Below the pieces are notes generated by a model. That model was not told the origin of the DNA. It was given only the letters and a program-made list of their open reading frames with translations, and did no database searches. A stretch of DNA of 64,000 nt from Cymodocea nodosa (Eukaryota > Streptophyta > Magnoliopsida > Alismatales > Cymodoceaceae). This document shows, in pieces, positions 1 to 14,700 of the stretch (position 1 is the first letter of the stretch; each line of letters begins with the position of its first letter). The DNA is taken from assembly GCA_036874045.1 (NCBI GenBank), contig JAZBRI010000004.1, positions 5,084,001-5,148,000 on the forward strand, given 5' to 3'. Both the position numbers and the translations under genes were made by a program.

Positions 1-1536
1 ATGAGTTTGAAGAGAAAGAGGTAAACACTGCTTTTTCTCAACATACTACGTAACAATCACAAGTCAATCAAATATATTTTACAATTAAAAATTCAAAAAT
101 TTACTTGCCTGGATTCCATCCAATGCGGAGTCTGCTGCTGCTATAGACTTGGCTGAAATAAGTTTAGCAATGTTTTCTGCTTGACATAAGTCTAGACGCC
201 CATTTAAGAAAGCACGTAGAGTGAATTCACCTGAGTATTTAATGATACCAGCAAATGAATTCATAAGGAGTTCTGTGTTGTCTAAAGGACAGAAACCAAT
301 AGAATAAGAAAAGAAATGTACTAAAGTTTAAAAATGATATACCTAGGCAGATATCTCAACATGCAACCACCTTTAGTAGTTTATTCGATTTTTGGGGTCA
401 CTTGTGAGGTGACAAGAAAAAAAATTCTTGTTTCCAGCATCATATAGAGTTATAATGAGGATTAAGACACTGATTGATTGATTGTTGTATTCATTTTTTT
501 GACAAGAAACAAAACACAAATTACAGCTATACATTTTCTGCCAAAATAACTTATCTAGTTCGACAGAAAAACAAATAGAAACAGGTTCTCCAGCCTTGCA
601 AATGTGCGATGTATCGTTATTTAAACAAGTGAATATACCAACCTGGGTCCGCAAGCCTTGCCCCAGCCTCCAAGCAAGCTCTTAAGACCCTATGCAAGCA
701 TATATCACTTCCATGGCATTGTAGCTCAACAACATCTTCCCTGGTGTAAGAACGTGGTGCAAGCATTGGTATTGCTAAAACCTAGAGAAGACAATGATTT
801 TTGAATGCTGATGAGAATTAAAGAATTAAGTTAACAAGTGTTATCATCGAAATTAAAAAATCGGAATTGGTTCTTAGTATGAAGCTCTAAACAAGGCATT
901 AAATTATTGATACTTTCGTCCTTAGAACCATAGGAGAACAGTCACCTCATCAATGACAACCCCATGAGTGTCAACCGCAATACCATACTCGACATAATGG
1001 CTTTTGGGCTGCCAGCGATAGTCCTTCGACTCAGCTTTCCTCCCCACAGGCCTAAAAACACGGCTGACGACATCGACCGCCGAGGGACCCGAAAGCCGAA
1101 TAATCCCAACCGCCGCAGGCCCACCACCCAAAGACGTGACGATTGCAGCGATCGTGCCGGAACCACCCTCAGCATCCGCAGCGCCATCGCCCCGGCGCAC
1201 CCTCTCGTCCGTCGTCAGGACCAGGGATTTATCTGCACACAAAAAAACAGCAAAACGGAAAGTAGCAAACACAAGGCGGTGGGGAGGAGAAGCGCGGAAG
1301 GAGACAACGGGCCGACAGGCAGGCAATACCAGCAACGGCGATGGTGGAGAGCAAGGCTTTTGGGCGGGATGGGGAGAAGAGGGAAGTGTGCCCCGGGAGG
1401 AATGGGAAGTGCCGGTGGTGGTGGGGTTTGGTCCTGCGGTAGAAGCCGAGGAAGCGAAGAACCGCGACGGCCATTTTTGGTATACGCCGGAGGTGGGAAT
1501 GACGACACTGGAGGAGATCACGAAGGGTAGGATCAT
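1..1536 (-). CDS. Organellar tRNA-modification GTPase MnmE/TrmE, 5' part (gene runs off left edge)
   Basis: MnmE proteins, with MnmG, modify the wobble uridine of certain tRNAs; plant copies act in organelles. Only the N-terminal folate-binding (TrmE_N) part is in the window. Exon 1 (1536-946) has a long low-complexity, Ser/Pro-rich leader suited to a transit peptide, then the conserved start [20 protein letters not shown] and RLSGPSA. Exon 2 (781-643) encodes [20 protein letters not shown]. Exon 3 (230-109) encodes [15 protein letters not shown] and [13 protein letters not shown], all hallmark MnmE blocks. Exons join at phases 0 and 1. Exon 3 ends CAG|GCAAGT, a probable GC donor. The G domain and C-terminal Cys motif lie beyond position 1. 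Exon 1 is read here as uninterrupted; a short intron between about 1330 and 1231 (acceptor-like GTGCAG) cannot be excluded. Start is the first in-frame ATG, at 1536. Confidence 0.88.
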
Positions 1537-2706
1537 AGGGCCAGCGCTCGGCGGTGCGGTTACAGTGGTGTGCTTAACGAGTGATGGGTGACACGTGTCT
1601 CATCGTCGTATCCTCACGAGACTCAATTAAGGAGATCGATTAACTTCATTCGTCCATGAAAAAAACTAATTGGCCTTGTTTGTTTGCCAGAGAATATCAT
1701 CCCGGGTACTTTTCTACAAAACTTTTCCCATTTATTTTATCTTCCACATAATTTTTTTTTTTTAAAACTTTGCGTTTGCGTCTCAAGGACATTCTTTTTT
1801 GTTTATAGAATTTTTTACTGTAACATCAAACCTTATTTTAGACCCCTACGCCGTGAGAACCGTGAGATGCCTTTGGAGAAGAGAAAATCAATCTCATTTC
1901 TTGTCATTTTCTATTATATTTTATAAATATTTATCATTTTATAAAGAAAGACGATTTAATGTAGAACTAAATTTACGTAGGTTTGTATATCAATTAGTAT
2001 AGATTTTCATGTAAATTATACAAGAACATGGAAATGATACCATGATACCATGTTGGTACGAAAAAACCACCAAATGTTATCATGAAAATTCCACAATAAT
2101 AACATCAAATGATACGAGACTTGGTACCGCTGTGGCAGAAATAATTATATAATCATTGTATTGTGTAACTTAAATTTCTCAAAGATAGATGATACGAAAT
2201 TGCAACATCATTTCACGAAATTTCTCATATAATTCAGCATATTGAAGAGAAAAAGATTTACCATTTACGCCACAAGTAGTTGATCCTTTCAAAAGGCAGA
2301 AGAAAATGCTTACTAGAAGAGCATAAATATGCACTGAAACAACAAGCTAACGGGCAACAGCATCATCGTAATCCCCCTCACTTACGTTAAGGCGAAGCAT
2401 GTACGGATGTATCGAAAAGCATCGACCACAAAAATAACCACCATTTTCTTGGTCCCAATTCCCAACAATTAATGGCTATGGGGTGATAAGGGACAGAATT
2501 GCGTAGACTAACAATCATTTAGGACGCCAATTAAAGCACTCTACAACAGCTACGTGAGCCAATCATCTCGGATGACTATATACAGGAATGAATGACAGGA
2601 ATAATATAGGATAAGTTTGCAAAATGAAAATACATGGAACTAAAACCTCAAATAAGCTACAATCGTGTAAAAAACGAAAAGGGTACAACGCATCTTACCA
2701 CAGATG
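1537..2706. other. Intergenic region between the CSI1-type and MnmE genes
   Basis: No gene is seen in these 1.17 kb. The stretch next to 1537 should hold the MnmE promoter and 5' UTR, and the stretch next to 2706 the 3' UTR of the CSI1-type gene; both genes are on the minus strand in tandem. The DNA is AT-rich with short poly-T runs. The ORFs here are short and lack codon-bias or family support. Confidence 0.6.
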
Positions 2707-5700
2707 TTATTTATTTGACCATTGGAACTCGATCTCTAAATTTCGAGAGAGACCACCCTTTTTGCTTTGTGGCAGAAGTGCATACTCTCCAGAAACAGAT
2801 CCCAGCATAACCACACGGTCAATTTGTATGGTTACCTTGCCAAATGAACTCTGACGTAAAAAAATGAGAAAACAGAGTTAGAAATGGGAATGAACTGAAA
2901 GGAAGGTAATTTCTCCAGAGTTTTCTTTGAAAAACTTGTCCTGGGTTTTGATGGATGACGTTTTGTTTAGCATGTAAATCCATTATATTTACCTTTCCAA
3001 ATTTACTTTTGTTCTTGCAAGATATATGAAGTTTCTGTCCTTTCGGGGGGCAATCAAATGCCCAAGCGAAGGCTTCATCCCACTCAGGCGTAGGACCATT
3101 TGATACGATCTGTGAGATTGAATAATAGAATCCCATCAGGTCAATGCGACGTCTTAAAATTAATAATTTGGATGTTGTACTGTATGTAGGAAATTCAAAA
3201 GGAGGGAGAAAATAAAGGAAATGAAATTTTGATTGCAAGCCATTCATTACCAAAACATAATAAACATCTCCAAAAAATCTAGTTATCCATTATCAAGGCA
3301 TGACAAGTTCTGGAAATGTTTAAAAAAGAAAATGAAACATAATATCAAAAAAAAAAATGCAGGCCAGACGGCATGCTGCAGTTAGGCTGCAAAGGATAAT
3401 TTCTGTATCCAGTTATATTACAAATATACAACTAACCCAGCCAGACTGGGATCAACAATTTATTCAATATCCAGACTATAACCTATAAACAACAGTGTCA
3501 TAGCACAGGCTAATCATTAACAGGGATTAAAGAGGTTATATCACTTCGATTCATTTTAAAATTAACAATTATATCATTTATTGAATCTTCTGGATTCGAG
3601 ATGGTTTCTTTTATGAGTGACTTGCTCTAGAATTTAGAATATCTAGCACAAAACTTTTAATTCCTTGTAAATTGACGTAAACAGAAAATAACCTCCTATA
3701 AACGTAATATTGAAATCCAAACATCATAATATAACCAAAACATTAAATACATGCCTTGATCCCACTATAGGTGTGTTTGACAAATGAAGTAGATTCTAAG
3801 GTAAGAATCTAAAGAACCAGAAAAATTTTGCTTCTTCGAATGCAAAGTCAAAGTATATTATCTTTAAAACATAAGAAATGTTTGTTTAATGCATTGGAAC
3901 TGGGAAGAGAAGAATTCTACTCTACCCAAACACAACATTATATTATGTAATTTTCTTTTTTCCTACCATTCTTACGCTCATTTACCAATCTTACACTACC
4001 ATTTATTTTCATCTAAATTTATGAATTCTCTCTTTCTTACAAATGTGCTTGTAGACCTTTAGATATGATTCTCTCATTTTATCCAAAACATTCTTGAACA
4101 ATAATCAGGCAAAGCATTATATTAAGAACCGGAATGCAGTACAAAGCAGCATACAAACCTATCAGCATGACGGGAGAATAGGAAAGGAAAATAAAAGAAC
4201 CAAAAGACGATAATAAAGATGGACATTGGAAGGAACTCGTCTCTCAAGTGAGATGAGGAGAGGAGGAGATAGAATAGAGAATTACGAGGACAACTTGGGG
4301 GTTTGCCATCACCATAACAGAGCAAGGTGATAACAATGACTAGGATTTTTCTCTTTTCTTTTTCACTCTCAAAAACTTAAACTCTGATACAATGTGAAAA
4401 TAAGAAAATATGAAATTCCATCAAGTATTTCCAAACCTCTATAAATATAGGTTACATATATATGATGAACAATGTGGGTTTAATACCCACAATTATTATA
4501 TAACTAGAACATCATTTTTTATGAAGCTTGACCACTCAATTACCATCAAGATCATCATGTTGGACCAACTGGCAATCATCTTCTTGAGAGAAAACCTATT
4601 TATTCCTTGCTAGCCATATTGCCGTTGAACCAGGTAATTTTTGACATGACACAATATTATGACATAAGAGCATGATGATTATCCAATATTTTTTTTGATC
4701 TATGTTAAAATATTCTTACGATGAATATAATGTTATTTTGAATTGATTATTATCCAATTCAACAAGATTAAAAAATATATTTCAATATTAACCAAGTTAT
4801 ATACATTTAGCATTTAAAATCAAATTCTAAATATATAAATATGAAACCAGAGCAAATATATTCCCTATCTGTTAAGATTTACAATGCTGTCAATAGTCAA
4901 TCACAATACATTAAACTATACAAGAATATAATAAAAAATCATAAATACTATAATACAATTATGTGACATGATAAATTCAACATTTGAATTGAACTCTGAT
5001 GGAGTTTGTTGCCACCTATGAACTTACTCCTATAGGTGTTAGGTGGGTTAGGCCTGATTGGGTTAGCAAGGCCCAACAAATCAAACTGTCAACTTCCCAA
5101 ACTGTTGGTTTCATTCCTTCCATCGGATAGCCAAGGGCATACAAGTTAAACCCATTTGTGCTTCATGTCCTCTTCCAGATCTAATCCATAAGTTTTAAGA
5201 TTCCGCTGAAGTGACCATATCCTATTATGACATAATCATAGTTACCAAGGTGAACACTTTGGCACCATCTAGGCACCCTAGCATGATTTGGTCACACTTG
5301 AATTGTCCATCTTGCCTTATCTTTAAGGTATTTTTTGTTAGAGTTTTTTAATTAAATATATATTTTTAAGGATTTTAATTGTAAATTTTTTTTGTATATA
5401 TATATAATATTATCAACAACAACAATAATAATAATTTGACTCATAATCCTACTATATAGAGTCGACCACATAAATCCTTTCCTTCCATGCATTTCTAAGA
5501 TCAAATTTTTGGTTAAATTACATAACTTTAAATCTTTTATTATAATTCTTAGCCGAGTAAAATTTTAGATCTTTTACATTTTTTAGTCTCTTCTATATTA
5601 ATGATTTTTTTTTCTTTCTAATTGATGCATTCTTTGACCTCATAAGAATATGACAAAACCATTTAAGCTAATTTTCTCTTATCTTATCTTCAATTGGTGA

Positions 5701-8700
5701 AACTTCTACTTTATTCCTAATAAAATCCTCCATTTAGCCTCTCATATCCTCTTTAGTTCTCTAACAAGTCAAATTAAAAACAATCTTATGGATTTTTATA
5801 GACTTAATCTAGGATACATATGGCATACTATATTAAGTATTTTGAACATATTTTATCTTTTGAACAAATCCTATCTTGAACATATCCTATCTTCTATTAT
5901 TTTTACCTTAAATTTTTTTTTTTAGATTTTGCAACATTTATTCGAATTCCATTTCTACATGTCTTTCTTTATAAATCATAATCCATGCCCATATTTTTAA
6001 AATAAACTAGATTTCTTAACTACCAATTAATCTCTTGTGAATGTATTATATTAATTTTTCATTTCATTGTTGCATCAGAAAGATTCTTGCATTATGGTTC
6101 CCATCTTCCAATTTGCAAACTTAATTCTAGAATTAACTAGAAATTGTACATAAAGTGAATCTTATTTCAACTAAGTATCAGTGTCAATGCAATGAAAATC
6201 ATTAATTTGATTTTGTAAATCATTTTTTACAAAAAGAAAAAATTATAAATTCCGTTGCTTATTCCCTCATTCTTTCTATAAGTGTCTTGATAGTTGACAC
6301 TAACTTTTGTACACATATCTTCTAAGAATAAGCTTTCAGGATTATCATCATCAAACAAAAAAAAAAAAAGGCTCTAAGGATGATTTCCTTGCCATGACTA
6401 TTTTGATATAATCTCAGGTGTAGTTAAAGCTTGAATCTAGTTAATTAAACCTGTTCTGGAAATAAATTCCACCTGTTGTGTTCCTATAATATTTTATAAT
6501 GTTCTGTAAAATGAAAAATGGACATTATATGAACCAAATAAAAAAAGTCTTGAAAGCCGTTAAATGACCATTTTTCTATTTATTGGCAATTTCAACAAAA
6601 TAATTTGTATTTAGAAGGTATCTTTCCATTTTTAGAAGTTAATATTTTATAACTGCCATGGTGTAAGATAAAGACAGGACTCCTTATCAAACATAGAATG
6701 CGACAGTGCTATCCATTAGAAAAACTATGGCAGTGCCATCAAAGGATAAAATATTCAAGACCCTACAATGAAAAGAAAGCTACAAGAAACAGAGTGTATT
6801 TTGCCATTACCTTTGTTTGCCTGGAGGGAGTATTGCCAAGAGTCAACTTGCAGAAGACACATGGGTTTCCTACTGATTGTTTCAAATTGTTGCCACGCCT
6901 GATCGTTACTGTTAATGTCCCAGGTAGACATTGTAAAAGAAGTTCAGCCTTTTCCTGAAATCGAGGTGGGCCAGACTGTATCAAGTATTGCAACAAAGGA
7001 ATAGATTCCGAAGCTGCAACAGCTTGGGTTTTAGAGACTTCAGCTGGACAAGCTGACCATGCTTGTGTGAGGAGGAAAAGTGCATCTATCACAGCCTCTT
7101 GTGTTACCTCTGTACCTGTCCTAAGAGATGTAACTAGATGAGGAATACAGAGGGTAGCTGGTTCAGTAGTCCTCAAACGAGGAAAATTTCCAAGTAGTGC
7201 ATTCAGAGCTTTGATATACTCTTCGTTAATACTTTCATTGGAAAATAAATCTTTCTCTATGGCAGCTGCATAGATAGATATCTATTAGAAACTTTACTCC
7301 TGAAGAGAATCATTAATCATAGAATAAAGCCGAATATTCAAATAATATAAGGAGTTTCATGAAAAGAAACAAAATATCTAGTGTTACTCTCGTTACAACT
7401 TCGCAATTTCAAAGTTTTTTCTACCGCATGATACCTCAGAATGTGATAATCCAAAAAGACAGCACAATTTATTAACACTGACATAATGCATGTGTAAATT
7501 GCATAATATATAATTTGAATTATAAAAAGTAAAATAAAAGGCAACCATACAACTATAAAATGAAAAATAGTTTGGTTAAAAGAAGATTTGAATGATAAAT
7601 AATAAGAATTAATATATGTATGTTTTGTAACAACAAAGTTGTTTAGCATGATGGTTGTATTCTCAATGGTTAGGTCACGTGTCGCGGGCTCAAGTGCTCA
7701 TGTGATTATAAAAAGCCGGTGCTCTCTGTGGTGTGTTTGTCTTGTTGGAGTTTTCTCATGCCAAAATCAACAAGGTGGTGCCTTCAACTGTGCTGTGATC
7801 TATTCACAAGTGCCTTTCTCTACTTCACATGACTTTTTTCAAAGAAATAAGGGTAAATCTCATTAAAAATTTCCAATAAGAAACATCCAAATATTAAAAA
7901 AGAAAAACATTTACCGAAGGGGTAAACCTAGCAAAGCAAAAACCGCACACAACATTGCAACAAAGATTCCTAATAAAAGCCAGTGAAATCTAGCAGAGGC
8001 TTCAATGTCCACAAACCAGCAGTATCCTTCGGAGATGATTTGGTTTCTGCTCTTCAAAAGAGTCTAGCAGACAACATGAACCAAGAAAATAAACTCCTTT
8101 TTGCTCGGGAAACTGAAATCAAATAAACACCCACTAGTCTATCAATCTTGACAAAGGCACTAGTGGGTATTTATCAAAGCATCTTCATGAGTCATCTACC
8201 ACCACTCCCTCATGTTACTCCTCAAACCTTACCTGGGCCTTAGTACCTTCTTCCTCAACAACCACTTACCCATCGTCTGTATCCTTTGATATTTAGATTC
8301 AAAGTTGCCACTTCCCTCTCCAAGAGTTCCTGCGACCATGAAAGCAAGCTAGAGAGAGGGTCCAAAAAAGGAGAGGGAGAATGCAAGGTGCCCTCTATAG
8401 GAGAACCACTATGTTGTGTCCATGGCACCCTCTATCTCACAATTGATGGCAAGCTCCAACAACCTCTGTCTGCTATTATAGAACCATTGATCGCTTCTAC
8501 CCTAGTCTTGCCATCAACCTTCTCCAAACCACCACTAAAACAAGCCTTCAACCAAAAATCATTGGGACCATGAAGAAGCTTGATTCAATCCAGAACCTTC
8601 CCTATCTGGTAGAACACCAACATTGATGTTGAAACCATCAACCGTGTGCTGGTGTACCCTTCACAACCTGCTGAAAGGATCAAGTGGAATCCCAACAAGT

Positions 8701-11700
8701 TGCACCCAAAGCACCAGGGTTTACATCTAAGGCACTAATGATAAACAACTTAAAATCTAATTTCTCACTCTATTTTCTTCCTCCAACTCCCTCCCTCTTC
8801 TCCTATCTGTGGCAGCACCTTCTAGGCAATTTCTAAAAACCTACAGCCAAACTTCCAATCTATTTTCCAGTATTTTCTGGCCACCTTCCAGCAACATAAT
8901 ATCTTTTTATTATATGCCATGAAATAGAAAAGGAAAAATAATCTGCGAGCCCTGACACCCAAAGCACCAGGGTTTGTGGTGTATCTACCTTTCTCTGACT
9001 TCTCAAATGAGAATGTCATACTCATACCATGTACATTTTAAAGACATAACAATGTATTTCATATATGTTCCACACAAAAAAAAACTTTTAAAAATTTTCA
9101 AAAAAAGAAATGGCAGAAATAACATACCAGTTATTGCTCTCACTGTTTCACTGGATGCATACTCTTGTATAGTGTGATTAGAAAATAAAAGCTTAACAAA
9201 TATTGCTGCCTGAATAGATGTGTCAGGATAACTAGAGCTGATGAGGTCAAGTACAACCTGAACACCACCATATTCTGCAACTGCTCTTTTGTTGGACCGG
9301 CTATTCACTACAAGGTTTTGCAATGCACATATAGCCACAACTTTCATTTCTTCTGTTGGTTGGTCTTCAAGAAGATTAACTAATGCTCGGCAAGCTAATG
9401 CAGCATCTGAGCACCGAGCAAAACCTTCTTTCTGAAACAGATCACCAAGGGCAAGAGCTGCAAGTAGTTTTCCTTGCTGAGATTGTGTTTGGGGGTCCAA
9501 TAAGTATAGAGATAAAGGGGCAATTGCAGATTTCGCAGCTTTTGTTTCTCGGATTTTCACATTGTTTATTAACGTTTCTATCAGCCTAGCTGCAGATTCT
9601 TCACATTGATGAGACCCAAGAATCTCCAAAAGCACTGCTATAGCACCACTTTCAGCCATTGCCTCAGCGCTGGTTGAATCATCACTCTCCAACACAAGAA
9701 GTGCATTGAGTGCACCAATGATTGTACTTTCTGTTTTAGATCGAAGCAGTCTTACCAAGACAGCAACAGGAACTTCTAGATAAAATTCAGAACTAAATTG
9801 GAGAATACTTGATAATGCTGAAGCTGCAGATTCCCACAAAGGTTGCGGAAGTGGAGGATCTGTTTGCATTATCACCTTTGACAGTTCATAGACTCCACCT
9901 TCTTTTGCAATTGCATTTGGCCATATCAAAGCAACATTTGCAAGAGCTTTTATAGCTCTCTGCTGCAGAACTTGGACATTAGACCCAAGAATTTGGATTA
10001 ATGGACTGATTGCCTGTTGTGCTATTGCATCCTTCTGCAAGTTTTCTTCCAAGAGAAGATGAGATAAGAGTTCAGCTGCCAATTGTTGCACAGCCTGAAT
10101 TGGGGAATCCAGCAATGCAATAACTGGTTCAATAGTTTGAGGCACGAGGTTATAATCCATCCTGATTTGGGGATGTTCCAAAATATTGATAAGAATTTGC
10201 AGTACACTGTTTTGTCCATCGGTACCACAGTCTGGCCTGGACAGCAATGAGAAGATGGGATCCAAAAGTTTTGCTGAAGCTGTACTCCTTGCTATGCTAG
10301 CATTGTTGGTTAATATTCGTAGTAAATTTGCAAATGCAATACATAGAAAATCAGGGGCTTCCATGAGGATATTGAGTATGTTATCAATAACACCAGCTTT
10401 CACCATATCTATCTTACAAACAGGTCTATCTTTTCCAAGCTTGACTAAAGCACTGGAAACGGCTTCATGCAGTGTGTAGTTTCTACCAGAGAGGAGTGCA
10501 ACAAGAGGAACAACAGTTCCATGTGCAGCTATTAGTTCAGCTAACTGTTCATCATCTAATAGCTTCTCCAGTGCCCGAACTACTGAATGTTGTGCAGGGC
10601 CATCCACGTTCACTAGAAGAGAAACCAGGGGCTCCACACAACGTGCTGCAGCCATTGTAGATCGGATCCTGATATTCCCAAAGAGCACACAACATAATTC
10701 TGCAGCATCTCCCTTCAGCTCCACTGGACAGTGAGATGAAAGTATCCGACAAAGAACATCCACTGCATTAGTCTCAATATCAGCAACATTAAGGGCTCTA
10801 GAAGGATTTTCACATAATAACCTGACCAGTGCAGAGATAGATGCATGTTGCTCCCGGTCCTGACCTGTGTTCAGGATCTCAACAAGGGGTTTAACAGCTT
10901 GCCTAGCTGTTTCACAATTTCTGATGTGATCTGATGAAAACAAGCACTCTAGAGCTTTAGCTGCACTACACCTTGAATTCCTTCCACCAAGACGTAAGAC
11001 TGCTATTAATTGATTAACTGCATCAAAAGCAGTTTCATGTTTTCTTATTTCAGCAGTATCAAATAAAATACCTAATAAACTGGCAATAGCTTCTTCTGTA
11101 GCATCTTGTGGTCCAAGAGAAAGATATCTAGTCAGTGCTTCAAGAGCTCCAGCTTCCACCATGAGCAGTTTGTTAGTATGGCAATCTATTGCTAACTGAG
11201 TCAGAAGACCCAACGCAAGAAAAGGTGCACCTGGCCTTTCTGGCATTGGTTTCAGTAAATCAACAAGAGCAGGTATTGCTTTTTGAGCAGTAGAATCAAC
11301 TCTGATATCATCGACTCCAAACAACCTCTCTAGTGCAATATGCTCTGGATTTTGCACCAGACAGAATTCTTCTGCCAATTCCGAGAGGCCTGATATGTCA
11401 AACTCAGCACAGCCAAGCAAAGGAACAAATCCACCGATTGCCCCTGAATTAACAACAGCTAGAAATATGGCTCTATTTCCATTACATACCAAACTACAAA
11501 TTGCTTGTGCAGCAAAATATCTACTTGCTGATTCCTCCAACCTTAGTAAGCTTACAAGCACAGGAATTGATTCTATCATTGCATTTGATTGTGTTACGTC
11601 TCCATCTTGAAACAATACAGTCAGTAATAAAGCACAAACCCATATATTACCTTCTCTAAAATCAAACTGCACAATGATAGACAAGAAACAAAAAAGGATC

Positions 11701-14700
11701 ATAAGATAATCGTAAACAAAATTTATAATCTACAATAAAGAATGTAGCCCATGACTAAACTCAAAGTAACATGAAAGACAGATAAGAAAGAAATAAGCAC
11801 TAAGCTCCTGGAACAAACGTATTATTCTTTGCAAATTGGTTGGCCCTAAATTGCAAGATATCTCAGTGACTACCTGTGAAATTCGGGTTATATAATGAGA
11901 AATTGCATCTGTGAGAATTTCAACTGCTCCAGCGTCCGTAATGGCCAATTTACTTTTGTCATCATGGCAACCAAGTAAACAGAGCAGCCAAGTAGGAAGT
12001 GCATGACCAGAAATTACAGAGGTGATGCATTCAGTCCCTCCATTTCCACATTTTTCTCCAGGACTCCAACAAATGCTTATATCTTCACAATATTGCATGT
12101 CTTTTTGGTCTACCAGACAATTTATGGAACTAATCAATCCAACAAGTGTGTTGATGAGATGTGAGCACATGTTTGACTCATAAATGACTTCAAAAGTTTT
12201 ATGGTTCTGCTCTTTTGCAGTGCATATAAGCAATGCAATTCCCCCAATTTTCACTCTCACAAGATGGGTACTAACCACTCGTTGAACCATGGACGATATA
12301 CATCCATCAGTTTTGCATACTGCGTTACCCAAAATAACAGCCTGATCACAGCAAAGCCTTGACAGAATTTCTATGGCTTTATCTTGTAGGATGGATGTTC
12401 CTTTTGCAATGCATGAGACAAGTGAAACAATAGTGTGGGGATATTCAACAAGTGCTTTCCATGGAGGTTTAATGTTCTCAACTGTTTGTCTTGTATTTGA
12501 CAGCAACAAAAGTGCCTCTAAAACTTCTGAAATAGCAGCAGATTCAATAGTAGCAGATTCAATGAGAGAAACTAGTGCAAGAACAGTACCAGAACGATTT
12601 ACACAATCCAACAGTGAAATCTCACTTGAAAACTGAAGAAGCCGAGCAATTGCAGCTGAAGCATGAGTCTTTCCTTCAATTGTCCCAGCACGTAATACCA
12701 TTGTAAAAGCTGGAACAACATCTTCAGGATATGCATGCAGGGCAGTTTCCCTATCTAGAAAAAGATTAGCCAATGCCCTAGTTGCTAGTTCAGCCACCTC
12801 CAAATTTGAGGAATTAACATGTTGAACTAAAGGAATCAAAGCATCCCTAGCAAAAATAGCAACATCTTTGTTTTTTTTAATTGAAAGGAAAATTGCAGCA
12901 AGACAACGAGATGTCTCCACTAAAATATCATCAGATTCTACAGTGAGTAGCTTCATTACAGATGAGAGAGCTTTTACTGCGATATAAGTTTCTCTCAAGT
13001 CCTCCCTACAGTGGAAGAGTACTGCAAGAGCCGATGCTGTTTTTGCCTGAGTCTCCTCCTTTGTGGAGCCCAGTATCTTAATCATTGTTTCAATTGCATC
13101 ATTAGCAGCCCTTCCTTCATGCAACATGTCAATAAGTGGACTTACAGAAAGCAAACTTGCCAGGGCATCCAGGACATAAACCTTGGATTCTGGTTGATCA
13201 CTGGTTAATAATGCTGAGAGCTGGCTGATGATCCCTGTGTCTGACTTATGAATGAAATGATTCAATGTTTTTGCAGCAATATGCTTTCCATTATCACTCC
13301 CATTTTTAAGAAGCCATAGTAAAGCAGGAACAGCATCAGCACTTTGAACACATGCACGTATATCTTCACTATGATTGCAGAGGTTTCCAAGAATTGTTGC
13401 AGATTCTTCTTTGGCCTTTGCAGATCCTGTTTCTAGAATTTGAACAAGTGGAGGTATTCCTCCAGCAGCAGTAATTGCCCACTTACTTTCATCATTTTCA
13501 TTGGATAAAAGGTTAAGCAATGAAACAGCACCTTCTTGTTGCTGCTCAGATGAAAGACCAAGAAGAGATATTAAGAGTTGCACCCCCTCTCGTCCTTGAA
13601 GAGAATGCCACAGACTACTGCTATCATTGCAGATGATGAGAAGAGATCGAATCAGCTCTTCATGCACTTCACTTGTTGCCATAGTGATCAAACTAACAAG
13701 CAAACGCTTTGCATCTGCATTAGCAAGATCCTTTGACAGAATAGCATTCCCATACAAACTGGAAAGTGCTTCAATGATGCGTTCCTGAAGAAGACTGGAC
13801 AACTTTGGTTTGAACTGTTTAATTAATAGTTTCTCAATTAATGGTGAATCAGAGGCTTTAGTGGATTCTGCATTTTTAGTATAGATCATAAGAGCTGAAG
13901 CTAGAGCCCCTAGTGTATCAGCAATTTGAACAGAAGAAGTGTATGACTCAAGACTCTTGGCAAGACTTGAGATAACATATGACAATCCACCAGAGATGTT
14001 TGCTAAAGCACACATTGCATTCTCTTGCAACGCTTGCCCATATTCACCTTCCATGAATTCTTTTGATGGAGCAATGGTAGCATTTAGTAAAGCAGGTATT
14101 CCATTGGAGCTAGTTATCTCTTTCCTGGCTTCCTCACATTGTGCAGAAAGAGATTTAAGGGCATTAGCAGCTTCAGCTCTGACTGAGGCTTCATTGTCAG
14201 GTCCTAGAAGCTTGAGAAGTTGCTTAGTAGCTGATGCAGCTAAAACACTTGAACAAAGAGATGCATCTTCCATCATCATACAGGCAAGAAGAAAGCAAAC
14301 ATTTGCAAGGATATTTGATTTCCCTGTTAAAAGCAGTTTAATCAGTATATCCATTCCACCTGATGCATTTGTGGTTAACCAAAAGCCCTTTGTGCTCTTA
14401 GACAGGTTCCTCAAAGCCCCAGTAAGCAAGTTATCAACGACACTTCCAACTTTCAGACCATTTCTTAGCTGATCCCATAAAACAGGTACAACACCTTCAG
14501 TGGAGAAGATTTTTGAACCAACATGATCCCTAGCAGCTCCTTCTAGGGAAACGGCATAGATAGTTTTTGCTGCAGCAAGTTGATTTTCAGATGAGCTAGA
14601 CTTAAGAAGTGTAAGCAATGGAGGAATACAACCCCCAAGTAAAACTTTGACCCTAAGATCATCTTCCTTGCAAAGAGACTCTAGCACGGTAGCTGCTTGT

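Noticed and set aside
1..27. Possible fourth MnmE exon at the left edge
   Set aside because: None of the frames after the candidate acceptor gives the expected Gly-rich continuation, so the next exon is probably outside the window.
964..1591. Overlapping plus-strand ORFs of 188 and 151 codons
   Set aside because: They are shadows of the GC-rich MnmE first exon on the opposite strand, which has clear family motifs.
11655..11666. Acceptor TTTTAG at 11656 for the second giant CSI1 exon
   Set aside because: It would shift the frame; the acceptor GTGCAG eleven bases upstream keeps the phase and gives a total coding length divisible by three.
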